Assembly (NCBI RefSeq): GCF_000024205.1
Contig: NC_013216.1
Location: 4,154,001 to 4,218,000 of the forward strand
Direction: 5' to 3'
Origin: Desulfofarcimen acetoxidans DSM 771
Lineage (GTDB): Bacteria > Bacillota > Desulfotomaculia > Desulfotomaculales > Desulfofarciminaceae
DNA length: 64,000 nucleotides
Shown: one piece after another, positions 56,016-64,000 of the stretch
Numbering within the stretch: the stretch's first letter is position 1
Layout of the letters: the number at the start of each line of letters is the position of its first letter
Translations under genes and position numbers: made by a program
Notes under the pieces: model-generated
Databases searched by the model: none
Seen by the model: only the letters and a program-made list of their open reading frames with translations
What the model was told of the DNA's origin: nothing

Positions 56016-56332
56016 TTCACTCACCTTCTTTTTTAAATTATCTCACGGGAAATATATACTGTCAATTATCACCCTATTTTTACCACTCTTTGCTAGCTTA
56101 ATTATATCCCAAAGCAATACAACTTTTTTAGTAACTCCAAAACTTTCTTATAAATGGACACCAATAATATTGTACCAATTACAGAACCCTCCAAGTTATT
56201 TCCTGGAAGGTTTTGAGAGACGAGTTTAAGACATCTTATGTGTTGCTTTTTATCAGTATGTTGTCATCTAACTACTGACCTTTATTCACCATGCTGCCAG
56301 GCATTAAGATATGCTTCCTGTTCCGGTCACCT

Positions 56333-56520
56333 CGAAGATTTTCATCCAAACTAACTACAGTGCCGTCGAATACCTTAGTTCCGATAAAAAACATTATGAA
56401 AGACCAACCACCTTTCCAATGATTGGCCTTTATCGAATTATCAAATTATATCGTGTTGCATCTGAGTCTTGGGGTGAGAATAATTGGTATTTATTTGCTG
56501 GGGCCAGATCCTAGGGAATG
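56333..56520. repeat. R repeat copy 4
   Basis: The extended left part AAGATTTTCATCC...CTAACTACAGTGCCG is shared with copy 5. Then come the GACCAACCACC / GATTGGCC hairpin and GGGGCCAGATCCTAGGG. Confidence 0.8.
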
Positions 56521-56527
56521 CAAGTAT

Positions 56528-56660
56528 TGATTTAAAACATTGAGGCAGGCTAAGGGTGCCTGCCTTTTGTTGACAAATAAAGGTATTGGACAAATTTCCT
56601 TCAAATCCCGGACAACATACAACGTTATCATACTCGATTTGTTTACTGGAGTCAGACCGG
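56528..56660. repeat. S repeat, long copy 2
   Basis: As 55396-55545; it ends in GGAGTCAGACC. A GGGATCTGATCC palindrome follows at 56688-56699. Confidence 0.8.
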
Positions 56661-56742
56661 ATCAGACCTATGTATATTAATTGCAAAATCTTACTGGGAT
56701 CTGATCCTAGTTAATGCAAGGAATTTATGGTATTTTTTACAA

Positions 56743-56805
56743 AGGTCAGACCCCAGAGAGGAATTGTAAATAACGCTTTTTGTTATTTGCAATTCCGACT
56801 CGAGC
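56743..56805. repeat. H element 8
   Basis: GGTCAGACCCC, hairpin GAATTGTAAATAAC / GTTATTTGCAATTC, TCGAGCA (56799-56805). Nearly identical to H element 6. Confidence 0.8.
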
Positions 56806-56821
56806 ATGGCCCAGTAAAAGC

Positions 56822-56990
56822 CTAAGAAAGTAATTCCAGCCGTTACATTTTGTATTATGCTGGTTCTACCTCTTTACAAAATCATCTGTAAGTATTTAAC
56901 AAGGGACAGACCCGGTAAAAATTTGGAAAGAACGGTTTTCCCTTTTCAAATTTTTTTGAGCATACCGGTAAAAATTAATTTTTTCGAGCA
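56822..56990. repeat. T repeat copy 2 followed by H elements 9 and 10
   Basis: TTACATTTTGTATTATGCTG...TTTAACAAGGGACAGACCC, then a hairpin AAATTTGGAAAG / CTTTTCAAATTT and TTGAGCA (56956-56962). A second short end TTTTTTCGAGCA (56979-56990) follows. The HEPN gene begins its 3' end 22 nt further on. Confidence 0.75.
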
Positions 56991-57011
56991 AAATCAACCG
57001 GAGCAGTCGTT

Positions 57012-57479
57012 CTATGGAATATCATCTTCATAGGTTTTGAGGTATAATTTAATCCCCCTAATAAATCTGGAGGCATTTTCGATAGATGAAAAAGCTTCTT
57101 CACGGCTAACCAGGTAAAAATCGTCATAGTCACCAACTTCTCTCAGATCCCTGCAACTTTTTAAGATTTTGCCGTAATCCCTTGGCAGAATACCAGTCTT
57201 TACAAATTGTTGGTTAAACAGACCGATTATCCCGGAATGTTTACAAGAATCTAGACTCTTTGTGGCAAGAACAGCACGGGCGGCTTGAAAAACAGCGTAG
57301 TAGGCTCTGGATACTGCGTCAGAGTACATCTGTCGTTCTAATAGCAATCGGGCTGCCTTGAGACGTTCTTCTCGTAGTGCATGTTTTCACCCCGCTTTCA
57401 TCTTGGTTCTAATAGCAATCGGGCTGCCTTGAGACGTTCTTCAGCAGATTGAAGTCTATAAATAGCGAGTTCTACACCA
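57012..57479 (-). pseudogene. HEPN-domain toxin gene broken by a 71-bp duplication
   Basis: The downstream part (57012-57347) reads RQMYSDAVSRAYYAVFQAAR...LKTYEDDIP, a HEPN/HepT-like RNase. The true N-terminus (VELAIYRLQSAEERLKAARL) is encoded at about 57410-57479. Between them 37 bp (57335-57371) repeats 57406-57442 with 34 bp of other sequence. The net 71-bp insertion shifts the frame. Removing it restores a protein of about 130 residues directly behind the MNT gene. Confidence 0.8.
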
Positions 57480-57480
57480 A

Positions 57481-57735
57481 TTAAAGGGTCCACAAGGTTT
57501 CACCTTCTTTAACCACATTAGTGGCAAATGGTGCGTTTATCTGTAACAGCTTGTTGAATTGTTCATTCTCATAAATGTTGACTGAGATATCAATGCCATG
57601 CTCTAACTCGGAATCTAGGACAAAATCATAGATCTTGTCACGGTCAATATTTTTCTTGTCTTTTACCAAAATAAGAACATCCATATCGGAGTCCAAACGG
57701 TGATCGCCCCTAGCCCTAGAACCATATAAAAGCAC
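57481..57735 (-). CDS. MNT-type nucleotidyltransferase
   Basis: Antitoxin partner of the HEPN gene. Signature LLYGSRARGDHRLDSDMDVL. From GTG 57735 it has 84 residues. The frame is open further up to an ATA near 57816 (TNTEQEVLKYFVHYLNKIH), with GGGGTGG before it, and this longer form has the usual N-terminal helix. The canonical start may therefore have mutated. The stop lies next to the start of the HEPN gene. Confidence 0.75.
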   Translation of the reverse strand: MLLYGSRARGDHRLDSDMDVLILVKDKKNIDRDKIYDFVLDSELEHGIDISVNIYENEQFNKLLQINAPFATNVVKEGETLWTL

Positions 57736-57987
57736 CTTAGTAATTTCCCCAGGATGTATTTTATTTAGGTAATGAACAAAATATTTTAGAACTTCCTGCT
57801 CTGTGTTTGTTAAATCGGGTATTTAAACCACCCCATTTAATATATGTCTTTCTTTATTATTATAACATGTATTAGATTGATATCAAGTATGCACTGGTCT
57901 GAGACCAAGCTACTATATAAATATCATGAAAATCTTATTAATCTCAGTAATACAACTTAAGATATTAACAAAACACTTAGATTAACT

Positions 57988-58172
57988 CGAAGATATTCAT
58001 CAAAACTAACTTCAGTGCTGCCGAATACCTTAATTCCGATAATAAATATTATGAAAGGCCAACCACCTTTCCGATGATTGGCCTTTCTTGAATTATTAAA
58101 TTAAATCGTGTTGCATCTGAGTCTTTGGGAAAGAATAATTGGTAATCTTTTACCGGGGCCAGGCCCAATGTC
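57988..58172. repeat. R repeat copy 5
   Basis: AAGATATTCATC...AACTTCAGTGCTGCC, the GGCCAACCACC / GATTGGCC hairpin, then GGGGCCAGGCCC. This is the most complete copy with 56333-56520. 57830-57987 and 58173-58415 hold no gene. Confidence 0.85.
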
Positions 58173-58415
58173 ATTAAGTTATCCTGTCTATAATTAACAA
58201 TTGTAGGGTTTAGGTTATTACTTTAATTTCCTTCGCTTTGCTTTAATTGAAATCATTAACTATATACTTAGGTGGGGAGGAGTTGTTATTAGATGGGGAA
58301 TCTTGTAAAAAGGCAATAATATACCCGGGACTTGTTTTCCGAATTTTTTTGCAAGCCCTTATGTTCTCATCTTTCAGTTTTTGAACTCAAATTGGTATCT
58401 TGATGCGGAAATTAG

Positions 58416-58811
58416 TTATAAGCTCCTCTTCTGATTTACTGGATGCTTATAAGCTTTAAGACCTTTTCTTCTAAAATTGCTTCTTCCTGGACGAATAGGG
58501 ATCTTGTTACGTGAGATTTGCTCCATTATCTGGTGAAACATTGCATTTCGCTTTTCAGGATTGTCTTCAAGTAACATAAGTACCAATGAATCTTTTAATT
58601 TACCAATTAGTACGTTTGCATTAACCTTGTACTCATATTTTAAATTTTTATCCTCATTATTTAGCGCAATTTTCTCGTTTGCTTCTTGTTTAGTAAGTGC
58701 CACCATATTTGATAGATAAATGGAGGCATAGAAATCTTGCTCAATGGAAATAGTCGTATCTCCTGTAAAATTTTCAATTTGGAGTCTGCTTTTTAGTTCA
58801 TTATATTTAAC
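58416..58811 (-). pseudogene. IS4-type transposase, 3' exon
   Basis: The frame reads VKYNELKSRLQIENFTGDTT, SIEQDFYASIYLSNMVALTK and on to HPVNQKRSL, the C-terminal part of an IS4-family DDE transposase. The matching 5' part lies at 63758-64000 and beyond. A group II intron is inserted between them. Confidence 0.85.
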
Positions 58812-58960
58812 CTGTCGGGTAAAGGACTGGCGCGGTATCAGTTCTGACCCGTTTCCAACCCCTCCCCATAAGAACTGCTCGTGAGGTTTTCCCTCAAGCA
58901 GCTCACCCCGTAAACTCAGTCAGAAGGGTTATGGGACCTATCGAATGGTGGACACTTTCA

Positions 58961-59632
58961 TCAGTATCCATCTGCTCTCCTAAGGGGATGGACTTTCCAG
59001 TCCCAGTAGAGCCCAAGCACACCGTAGAGATACTCGTTACTCCATCTCCGCCACCCGATGCTACACTTTCGTCTCCGTTTTCTTCTCGATAGCAGTGTTC
59101 GGATTTTCATCTCCGTATAGTCGCGTACTTCACTAAATGCACGGCTGGAATTTCCAACCCGGAAGTAGTTTACCCATCCGGACAATTTAGCGTTAACTTG
59201 TTTCACTATGTCCGTTGCAGGTTTTGAACCCCCGTTTTTAATTGCATTGCGAATTCCCGCTTTGATATTAATACGGGCTTTCTTTTTCGGTGTCATAAGT
59301 ATGAAGTATCCGGAACTGCTTCGATTTTGTACTCGCCTAAAGTCAAACCCCAGAAAGGAGAAAGATTCGCCCTTTAGGACGTTAACCATTCGGGTTTTAT
59401 CCAGATTGAGTTCAACTCCCAAGGGTTCCAGTTGTTCATGCAATCGCTGTAATGCTCGTTCAGCCCATCCACGTTTGCTGGAGTGTCCGCTTACCGTAAT
59501 TACCATATCATCGGCAAACCGATGATAGTTAATCGCCTCGTAGTTACCTTCCGCTGTTTTAAGCCTAATGGCATTGAATGTCCAATCGACATCATTTAGG
59601 TATATATTAGAAGCTAATGGAGAAAACGGACC
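58961..59632 (-). pseudogene. Intron 4 RT-maturase, C-terminal part
   Basis: From the junction: GPFSPLASNIYLNDVDWTFN, HRFADDMVITVSGHSSK, then FLGFDFRRVQNRSSSGYFIL and the maturase GWVNYFRVGNSSRAFSEV. It is complete to the C-terminus; the upstream part is at 59945-60564. No HNH domain. Confidence 0.88.
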
Positions 59633-59944
59633 TCCTTATGCAAAGAAAGTAATTATGCAAAGTAGGAAAGTAAAATACTCGAAAAACAAGTAGTTTTGGT
59701 TCATTTACTTTGCATAATAATCTAAAGTCAAAAGCGATATTGGACTATCTAAACTCGAAAATATTGCTTCCGAGCATCATAATGATTGGTAATTGGCCTG
59801 GTATTTCGGAAGTTTATTGCTTCCAGATCAATATATTATGCAAAGTAAATCAGGATTAATTACACAAAAAACGCCAGTTCCAGTAGTTAACTTTGCATAG
59901 TCTTCCACTTTGCATAAGGGGGTCTATGCAAAGCTTTGCATAGG
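59633..59944. mobile_element. 312-bp MITE-like element with paired TATGCAAAGT repeats
   Basis: Each end carries two copies of TATGCAAAG 18 bp apart in the same orientation, facing inward (59636/59654 and 59890/59908). More copies lie inside (about 59706, 59837), and the right end adds a 20-bp palindrome CTATGCAAAGCTTTGCATAG. No ORF. It interrupts the RT gene between TPQGG and GPFSP. Paired end repeats suggest binding sites for a tyrosine recombinase or transposase supplied elsewhere. Confidence 0.8.
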
Positions 59945-60564
59945 CCGCCTTGTGGGGTCCCTTCGGGTGTAGGTTTTATTTTACCTTTTTCCATATACCC
60001 TGCTTTTAGCATCTGCTGTATTAGCCCAAGCACGCGTCCGTCACTAACTCTTTCAGCTACCATGTCAATCAATTTATCGTGCGCAACACTCCCAAAATAA
60101 TCTTTTAAATCCGCATCGACAATCCAGTGGTAGCCATTCATCAATTCAACCCAAATCTTTCGCATAGCATCATGTGGGGAACGTCCGGGTCTATATCCAA
60201 AACTGCAATCATTAAATTCCGGTTCAAATATTGGTTCAATTCTGTTTTTCAGCGCCTGCTGACACACGCGATCACGTATGGCCGGAATTCCCAGTGGGCG
60301 TTTTTCATTCGGTTTATCCCGTTTCGGTATATTCACTCTACGCACGGGCAAGGGGTTATATGTTTCTCCTTTAAGTTCCATATGAAGCTTTTCAAGTTCT
60401 TCATCTGCTACTTTGTCAAATGTCGTAATGCTAACTTTATCTATTCCGCCTACTCCTTGATTGGCCTTAACCCTTTGCCATGCCATTTGTAAGTTGGTTT
60501 TGCTGTATACTTTATCAATTAATGAATGAACCTTTAATCTATTTGTCGCGCCTACTTCACTCAT
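59945..60564 (-). pseudogene. Intron 4 RT-maturase, N-terminal part
   Basis: SEVGATNRLKVHSLIDKVYS, GVGGIDKVSITTFDKV, GIPAIRDRVCQQALKNRIEP, FGYRPGRSPHDAMRKIW and GTPQGG, where the MITE begins. The ATG at 60564 has GGAGGAG upstream and is preferred to 60639. About 600 nt of intron RNA (60640-61205) precede it. Confidence 0.85.
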
Positions 60565-61275
60565 TGCAAAACAGTCTCCTCCGTTGCAAGTTCTGGGTCT
60601 TTCACGCAGGGAACTATCCTTCCCCTGCAACATACTCACTGCTCCTCACAGAGGTTTTAGCTCAATAGAGTAAATCGACTTCCCTCCAATAGTTACCTTT
60701 TGGGTAACCATGGACCATCCCCTTGCGAATGATCCCGGCGTTTTTGTTGTTCACCGGTTAAAGTACTATTCGATTCTCCGACTCCTCGCACCGCTTCAAC
60801 ATTCACTTCGGTATTACCTTATAGAATGCCTTACTGGATGCTATGCTTGTCTGAGCAGGACGGCCGTGCACAGCAACCACCATCCCGACTATGTTTACCC
60901 ACCAGTCCATTTTGGTGCACTAACCAGACGATACGAGGTCTCCGTGGGTCACATAACTATCTTCCATACCATGCCGCCCGCAAACACCTTGGTACGACGG
61001 GTGAACTAGAACGCCTTCGCCTCCATAGTGCAGGCTCGACCTTGCCCCGTCTTTGGCCGACCGGTTCATCACTAGGGTTGCCCCTTCGATTACAGCCTGG
61101 TATTTCTCCTCAAGCCCGTCAGATTCCACCTCGCGGTGGACACCCTGCCCTCCGGGGTTAACCCGGCCCTCGAGACATTACCCCCGAGTATTGGATATAA
61201 ATCTCCTAGCGGGAGTTTACGAATTATTAGAAACAGATCCCTTCTATGCCAGCAATCACAAGGCATCGGAGGGAT

Positions 61276-63156
61276 AAAAGTGTATTACCCACCAAGTGCA
61301 TACTTCCCTATATCTAAAACCTCTAATAATCTCTTTTCTTCAGCAGATATTTTCGTTAATGAAAAACACTCCCTGTCCTTTTTTGAATTACCCTTCTTTG
61401 GATAAACGGTAATAACCTGTTTAATATCAGATAATCTTGACAGCATTTTGTTTATACTCATTTTAAGGCCATTTTCATGCAGAACGCGGTTTAACAAACA
61501 ACAAAGTCTTAAGGCCAGCACGCAATAGAAAGCATGAACTTTAATTTTTTGATCAGTCCAATGATGTATTGGACGAAAACCTAAAAATGTAGTGTCTTTC
61601 ATTTGCCTAAAATCGTCTTCTATATGATATTGTGATCTGTATGTGGAGATTATCTTATCATTTGGCCAATCATGATTATCCGTAAATAAGACTGTCTTGC
61701 CAAGAAAATGTTCTTTAACATAGTTAAATTGTTTGATATTAATAGAAAAATCAAGATGAGCAAGACCATCTTGTTCATATATCTGAACATCGAAAATATC
61801 ACTCATAAACTCGCCGTGAAGAATAGTGGCAACATTTTTTTGTACAGATGTAACCGTGGGCTTACGCCCTTTTGTAGTTACACCGGCAACACGATCAAGT
61901 AATGATTTCTGCAGTACTCGTAACTTAAGAGTACATTTTTCAATATTAATTGCAATGCTCTGCATCTGTCCGGCAAATAACTCAGGATTGCAAACCACTA
62001 AAACTGTCATTTCCCGGTTATAAACGGAAAGCGTAGTCCGGTATGCCTTAACATTTCTAAAATTATCACTGTTAACCGACTCGTATTCTTGAATTGGAAT
62101 ATCAAGCAAGGATTTATTTTGAGAAAGCCTAAGAGAACCTACAACATTAAAAGCAAATTCACCGCTCATAACAAGATCCATATTATTTAGAGAATTGTTT
62201 CCCTTATCAAAAACAAGGGTTGCATTTCCCGGTTTACCGCAAATATTAATATAGCGGTTCTTAAGTTTCTCAATAACTGCCTTAAACTCAACAGAGTCGT
62301 TGTCATTGCCCGGATAAACATCATAAAAAAGAGGGACATTGAAATCGGGAGTAACCATCATTGCTAAACCGACAATCTTCAAATCAGACCTCTTTTCCTT
62401 GCTGTGGCCCCGTTGTGGTAACTTATCGGCTGATAACGTATCAATATATGTAAAAAAGTTGGTTGCATCGTAAATAAGCAAATCGGTAGAAAGATTATAT
62501 TTATCAACGATAAGTTGCGTAAATTCATTTTCAAAACTCTCAATAGCTGAGTCAGATAATAAACTCATATTATCCCAGAATCTTTGACTTGTTAATGATT
62601 GTTTTGGAGCAGGCAGCATTCTATAAAGCATTGTTTTATCATACCATTCACCAATTTGGAACTTGCTAACAGGTTTAACGACCCTGTTTATAGCAGCCAG
62701 CAGCATATATTCTCCGACACTTAACCCTTGTTCGCGTTTGGGAGCATACTTATCAATTATTTCAATAACACCGAGCTGCTTGGCAATATCATACAAAGCA
62801 CACACGGTGCCAAACTCTAAAACAATACTGTACTTGGGATTTTCCAAATCAGATTTGCCTTCAACAGCCTTGGCAATATCCTCGGCACGTCCAAGATATT
62901 TTTGCCGGACAATTCTTGGCTTACCGTTAACTCGGGCAGACTCTACCAGATAGTAATAAAATTGATTTTTTTTCTTCTTTTTAATGATCGAAGCCATGGA
63001 AACCTCCCTTTATTATGGTAGGGTAATACATAACTTCGACACTTATGCATAAAATTCCTGCATACATCAATAAAGTCTTTGAAATTAAGCATTTCATAAC
63101 CAAAAAACATGTCTAAAATGTTAAATATGAGTTATGCGGTAGGGTAATACACTTTT
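61276..63156 (-). mobile_element. IS1634-type insertion sequence
   Basis: The 15-bp perfect terminal inverted repeats AAAAGTGTATTACCC are at 61276-61290 and 63142-63156, giving 1881 bp. A similar internal motif GGTAGGGTAATACA is at about 63016. The transposase stop codon lies inside the left repeat. No target duplication is evident next to the ends. Confidence 0.85.
61285..62997 (-). CDS. IS1634-type DDE transposase
   Basis: This 570-residue transposase (IS4 superfamily) begins MASIIKKKKKNQFYYYLVES. Features typical of the family: STDLLIYDATNFFTYID (first catalytic D), TLVFDKGNNSLNNMDLV (second D region) and IISTYRSQYHIEDDFRQMKD (Y-x-x-R-x-x-I-E). It looks full length and intact, so the element may be active. 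Confidence 0.92.
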   Translation of the reverse strand: MASIIKKKKKNQFYYYLVESARVNGKPRIVRQKYLGRAEDIAKAVEGKSDLENPKYSIVLEFGTVCALYDIAKQLGVIEIIDKYAPKREQGLSVGEYMLLAAINRVVKPVSKFQIGEWYDKTMLYRMLPAPKQSLTSQRFWDNMSLLSDSAIESFENEFTQLIVDKYNLSTDLLIYDATNFFTYIDTLSADKLPQRGHSKEKRSDLKIVGLAMMVTPDFNVPLFYDVYPGNDNDSVEFKAVIEKLKNRYINICGKPGNATLVFDKGNNSLNNMDLVMSGEFAFNVVGSLRLSQNKSLLDIPIQEYESVNSDNFRNVKAYRTTLSVYNREMTVLVVCNPELFAGQMQSIAINIEKCTLKLRVLQKSLLDRVAGVTTKGRKPTVTSVQKNVATILHGEFMSDIFDVQIYEQDGLAHLDFSINIKQFNYVKEHFLGKTVLFTDNHDWPNDKIISTYRSQYHIEDDFRQMKDTTFLGFRPIHHWTDQKIKVHAFYCVLALRLCCLLNRVLHENGLKMSINKMLSRLSDIKQVITVYPKKGNSKKDRECFSLTKISAEEKRLLEVLDIGKYALGG

Positions 63157-63757
63157 TCTTCATCAATACCACTTTTTAATTGCAAAAAAGTCCTTTAAAA
63201 TCAAGGCCTCCACTAGTTTTTTAGATGATAATTTCTGTTCATTTGTTCATAACGACATGCTAATTCGTAAACTCCCGCTAGTCCGAGATTCAGTGGGACT
63301 TTAACCCACCTGACAGATATGCTGCCACGCACACACTACGATCCGTTCCGCCACCCTGACATCTGTCGTCCCACTTCCCGATCACGGTTATAGGGATAAC
63401 CTCCTCGATGAGTTTTCTTCACCGGATGTCGAGGGTTTCTCCAGTTTCCACAATATCTTTCACTCCATGTCGCCGTTGATACCCCGCCGGTGAGCACTGC
63501 CGTTTCAGACTCTTTTCGGTCAGCACTTGTTGCTTTCGCACGTTATCGACCGTCTCAGCCACCGGATTTCGTGTAACGAGGCTACATCTACGTTCATTGT
63601 GATTACAACCTGGAGTTTCGCTCACACTCCTTGAGTGTGTTGTCAAAGGGCTTCACCGTTTCATTTTCACTCCACGGTGCCTCTCAAGCTACGGGAGTGA
63701 AGTCTTTTCTCCCGGTCGGACTTTCACCGACTAGACATTGTGTCCTTAACTGGACAC

Positions 63758-64000
63758 GCCAATCCCCCAACGTTTAAAATAAAGCTCCTTGAACTCCTGG
63801 ATACTAAAGTTTTCATCCAATAAATTAGTGACGAGGATCTCTTCCTCTCCGGAATCTAACATTAGTCGAATAACACGAATCTTGAACGGTTCTTTTTTAA
63901 CATTTACCACGACAATCTGATCGGGTTTCCTAGCCTCATTGACTTCTTTAATTTTTCGATTAGTTCAATGGCAATGTCCCTCTCGCCGGTAGTATATCTG
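63758..64000 (-). pseudogene. IS4-type transposase, 5' exon (runs off the window)
   Basis: The frame reads KPDQIVVVNVKKEPFKIRVI, then EEEILVTNLLDENFSIQEFK and ELYFKRWGIG, ending where the intron begins. Joined to 58811 it continues VKYNEL as in intact relatives. A one-base loss near 63908 (EKLK-EVNEA) shifts the frame, so the gene was also mutated apart from the intron. Confidence 0.8.

Larger units (their letters stand above)
61206..63281. repeat. Perfect 21-bp inverted repeat flanking the IS1634-type element
   Basis: CTAGCGGGAGTTTACGAAT at 61206 (21 bp in all) reappears inverted at 63261-63281. It lies outside the IS termini (70 bp on one side, 104 bp on the other). It could be the base of intron domain IV, in which case the IS would sit in the domain IV loop, or an end pair of a larger composite element. 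Confidence 0.7.
58812..63757 (-). mobile_element. Composite group II intron (4/5) in the IS4 transposase gene
   Basis: The 5' end GTGTCCAGTTAAGGACAC is at 63757. Domain I-like sequence runs to 63260. The 3' end (CGCGCCAGTCC...CCCGAC) is near 58812-58814, with domain V at 58871-58904 (GAGCTGCTTGAGGGAAAACC). Between them lie an IS1634-type element, a second 5'-intron-like segment (about 60640-61205, with GTGTCCACCGCGAGG), and an RT gene broken by a MITE. There are two 5' regions but one 3' end, so this is a chimera or a nested pair with loss. Confidence 0.7.

Noticed and set aside
60920-61129. ORFs on both strands before the intron 4 RT
   Set aside because: Same reason: domain I-III RNA of a group II intron, not protein-coding.
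63419-63646. 75-residue ORF on the minus strand
   Set aside because: It lies in the structured 5' domain of a group II intron; the frame is a by-product of conserved intron RNA.
1-64000. tRNA, rRNA or tmRNA genes
   Set aside because: I scanned for GTTCRANYC-type T loops with acceptor stems and for rRNA landmarks and saw none I could support.

Overview
The window looks like a chromosome segment of a low-to-mid GC Firmicute, most likely a clostridial Peptococcaceae/Desulfotomaculum-Pelotomaculum type. The basis is the prfB-secA-hpf order, S-layer homology proteins, a VanW protein, a DUF1659/DUF2922/YvrJ triad, and many group II introns. This is inference from gene content; no 16S or tRNA gene is present.

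Layout. (1) 0.4-15.9 kb is an orderly core, mostly on the minus strand: prfB (with its programmed frameshift), secA, hpf, a cold-shock gene, an L,D-transpeptidase, vanW, an Orn/Lys/Arg decarboxylase, an EamA transporter half, comF, a GAF-GGDEF protein and metK. (2) 14.3-23 kb is cell surface: three SLH proteins (two large convergent paralogues), two small membrane-anchored paralogues, a c-di-GMP-I riboswitch before an 85-residue gene, VanZ and a nucleotide-sugar epimerase. (3) 23-32 kb mixes a small AT-rich two-gene unit, a Fic protein, a FlaA1/CapD-type polysaccharide enzyme, type I glutamine synthetase and glutamate dehydrogenase, with an orphan transcription unit between the last two. (4) 33-64 kb is a mobile, decaying region. 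It holds toxin-antitoxin modules and fragments (MNT/HEPN, HigBA-like, YgiT/DUF4258, VapBC, RelE-like), two nearly identical Rpn-type nucleases, a comM-dprA gene fusion, a RAYT transposase, an IS1634-type element, an IS4-type transposase split by an intron, a 312-bp MITE-like insert and at least four group II introns, several nested in one another.

Most distinctive observations. First, there is a nest of group II introns at 44-49.15 kb: intron 3 sits in the reverse-transcriptase gene of intron 2 just after the catalytic YADD-type motif. Removing it restores a 440-codon frame exactly. Intron 2 sits exactly behind domain V of a shrunken intron 1, and intron 1 abuts the broken RT gene of a fourth intron. 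Second, a dispersed family of short palindromic modules covers 33.5-58.2 kb. A GGGYCWGRCCC-like palindrome joins interchangeable terminator-like blocks to a hairpin with a variable stem but a constant 3' flank TCGAGCA. These modules abut the ends of accessory genes and gene fragments, and two group II introns sit exactly at the palindrome. I infer that the elements act as cassette boundaries and intron landing sites; a RAYT gene at 54.6 kb is a candidate mobiliser, but that link is unproven.

Limits: all calls rest on reading the sequence and on known family motifs. No alignment, folding or database search was run. Intron boundaries are good to about 1-3 nt unless stated.
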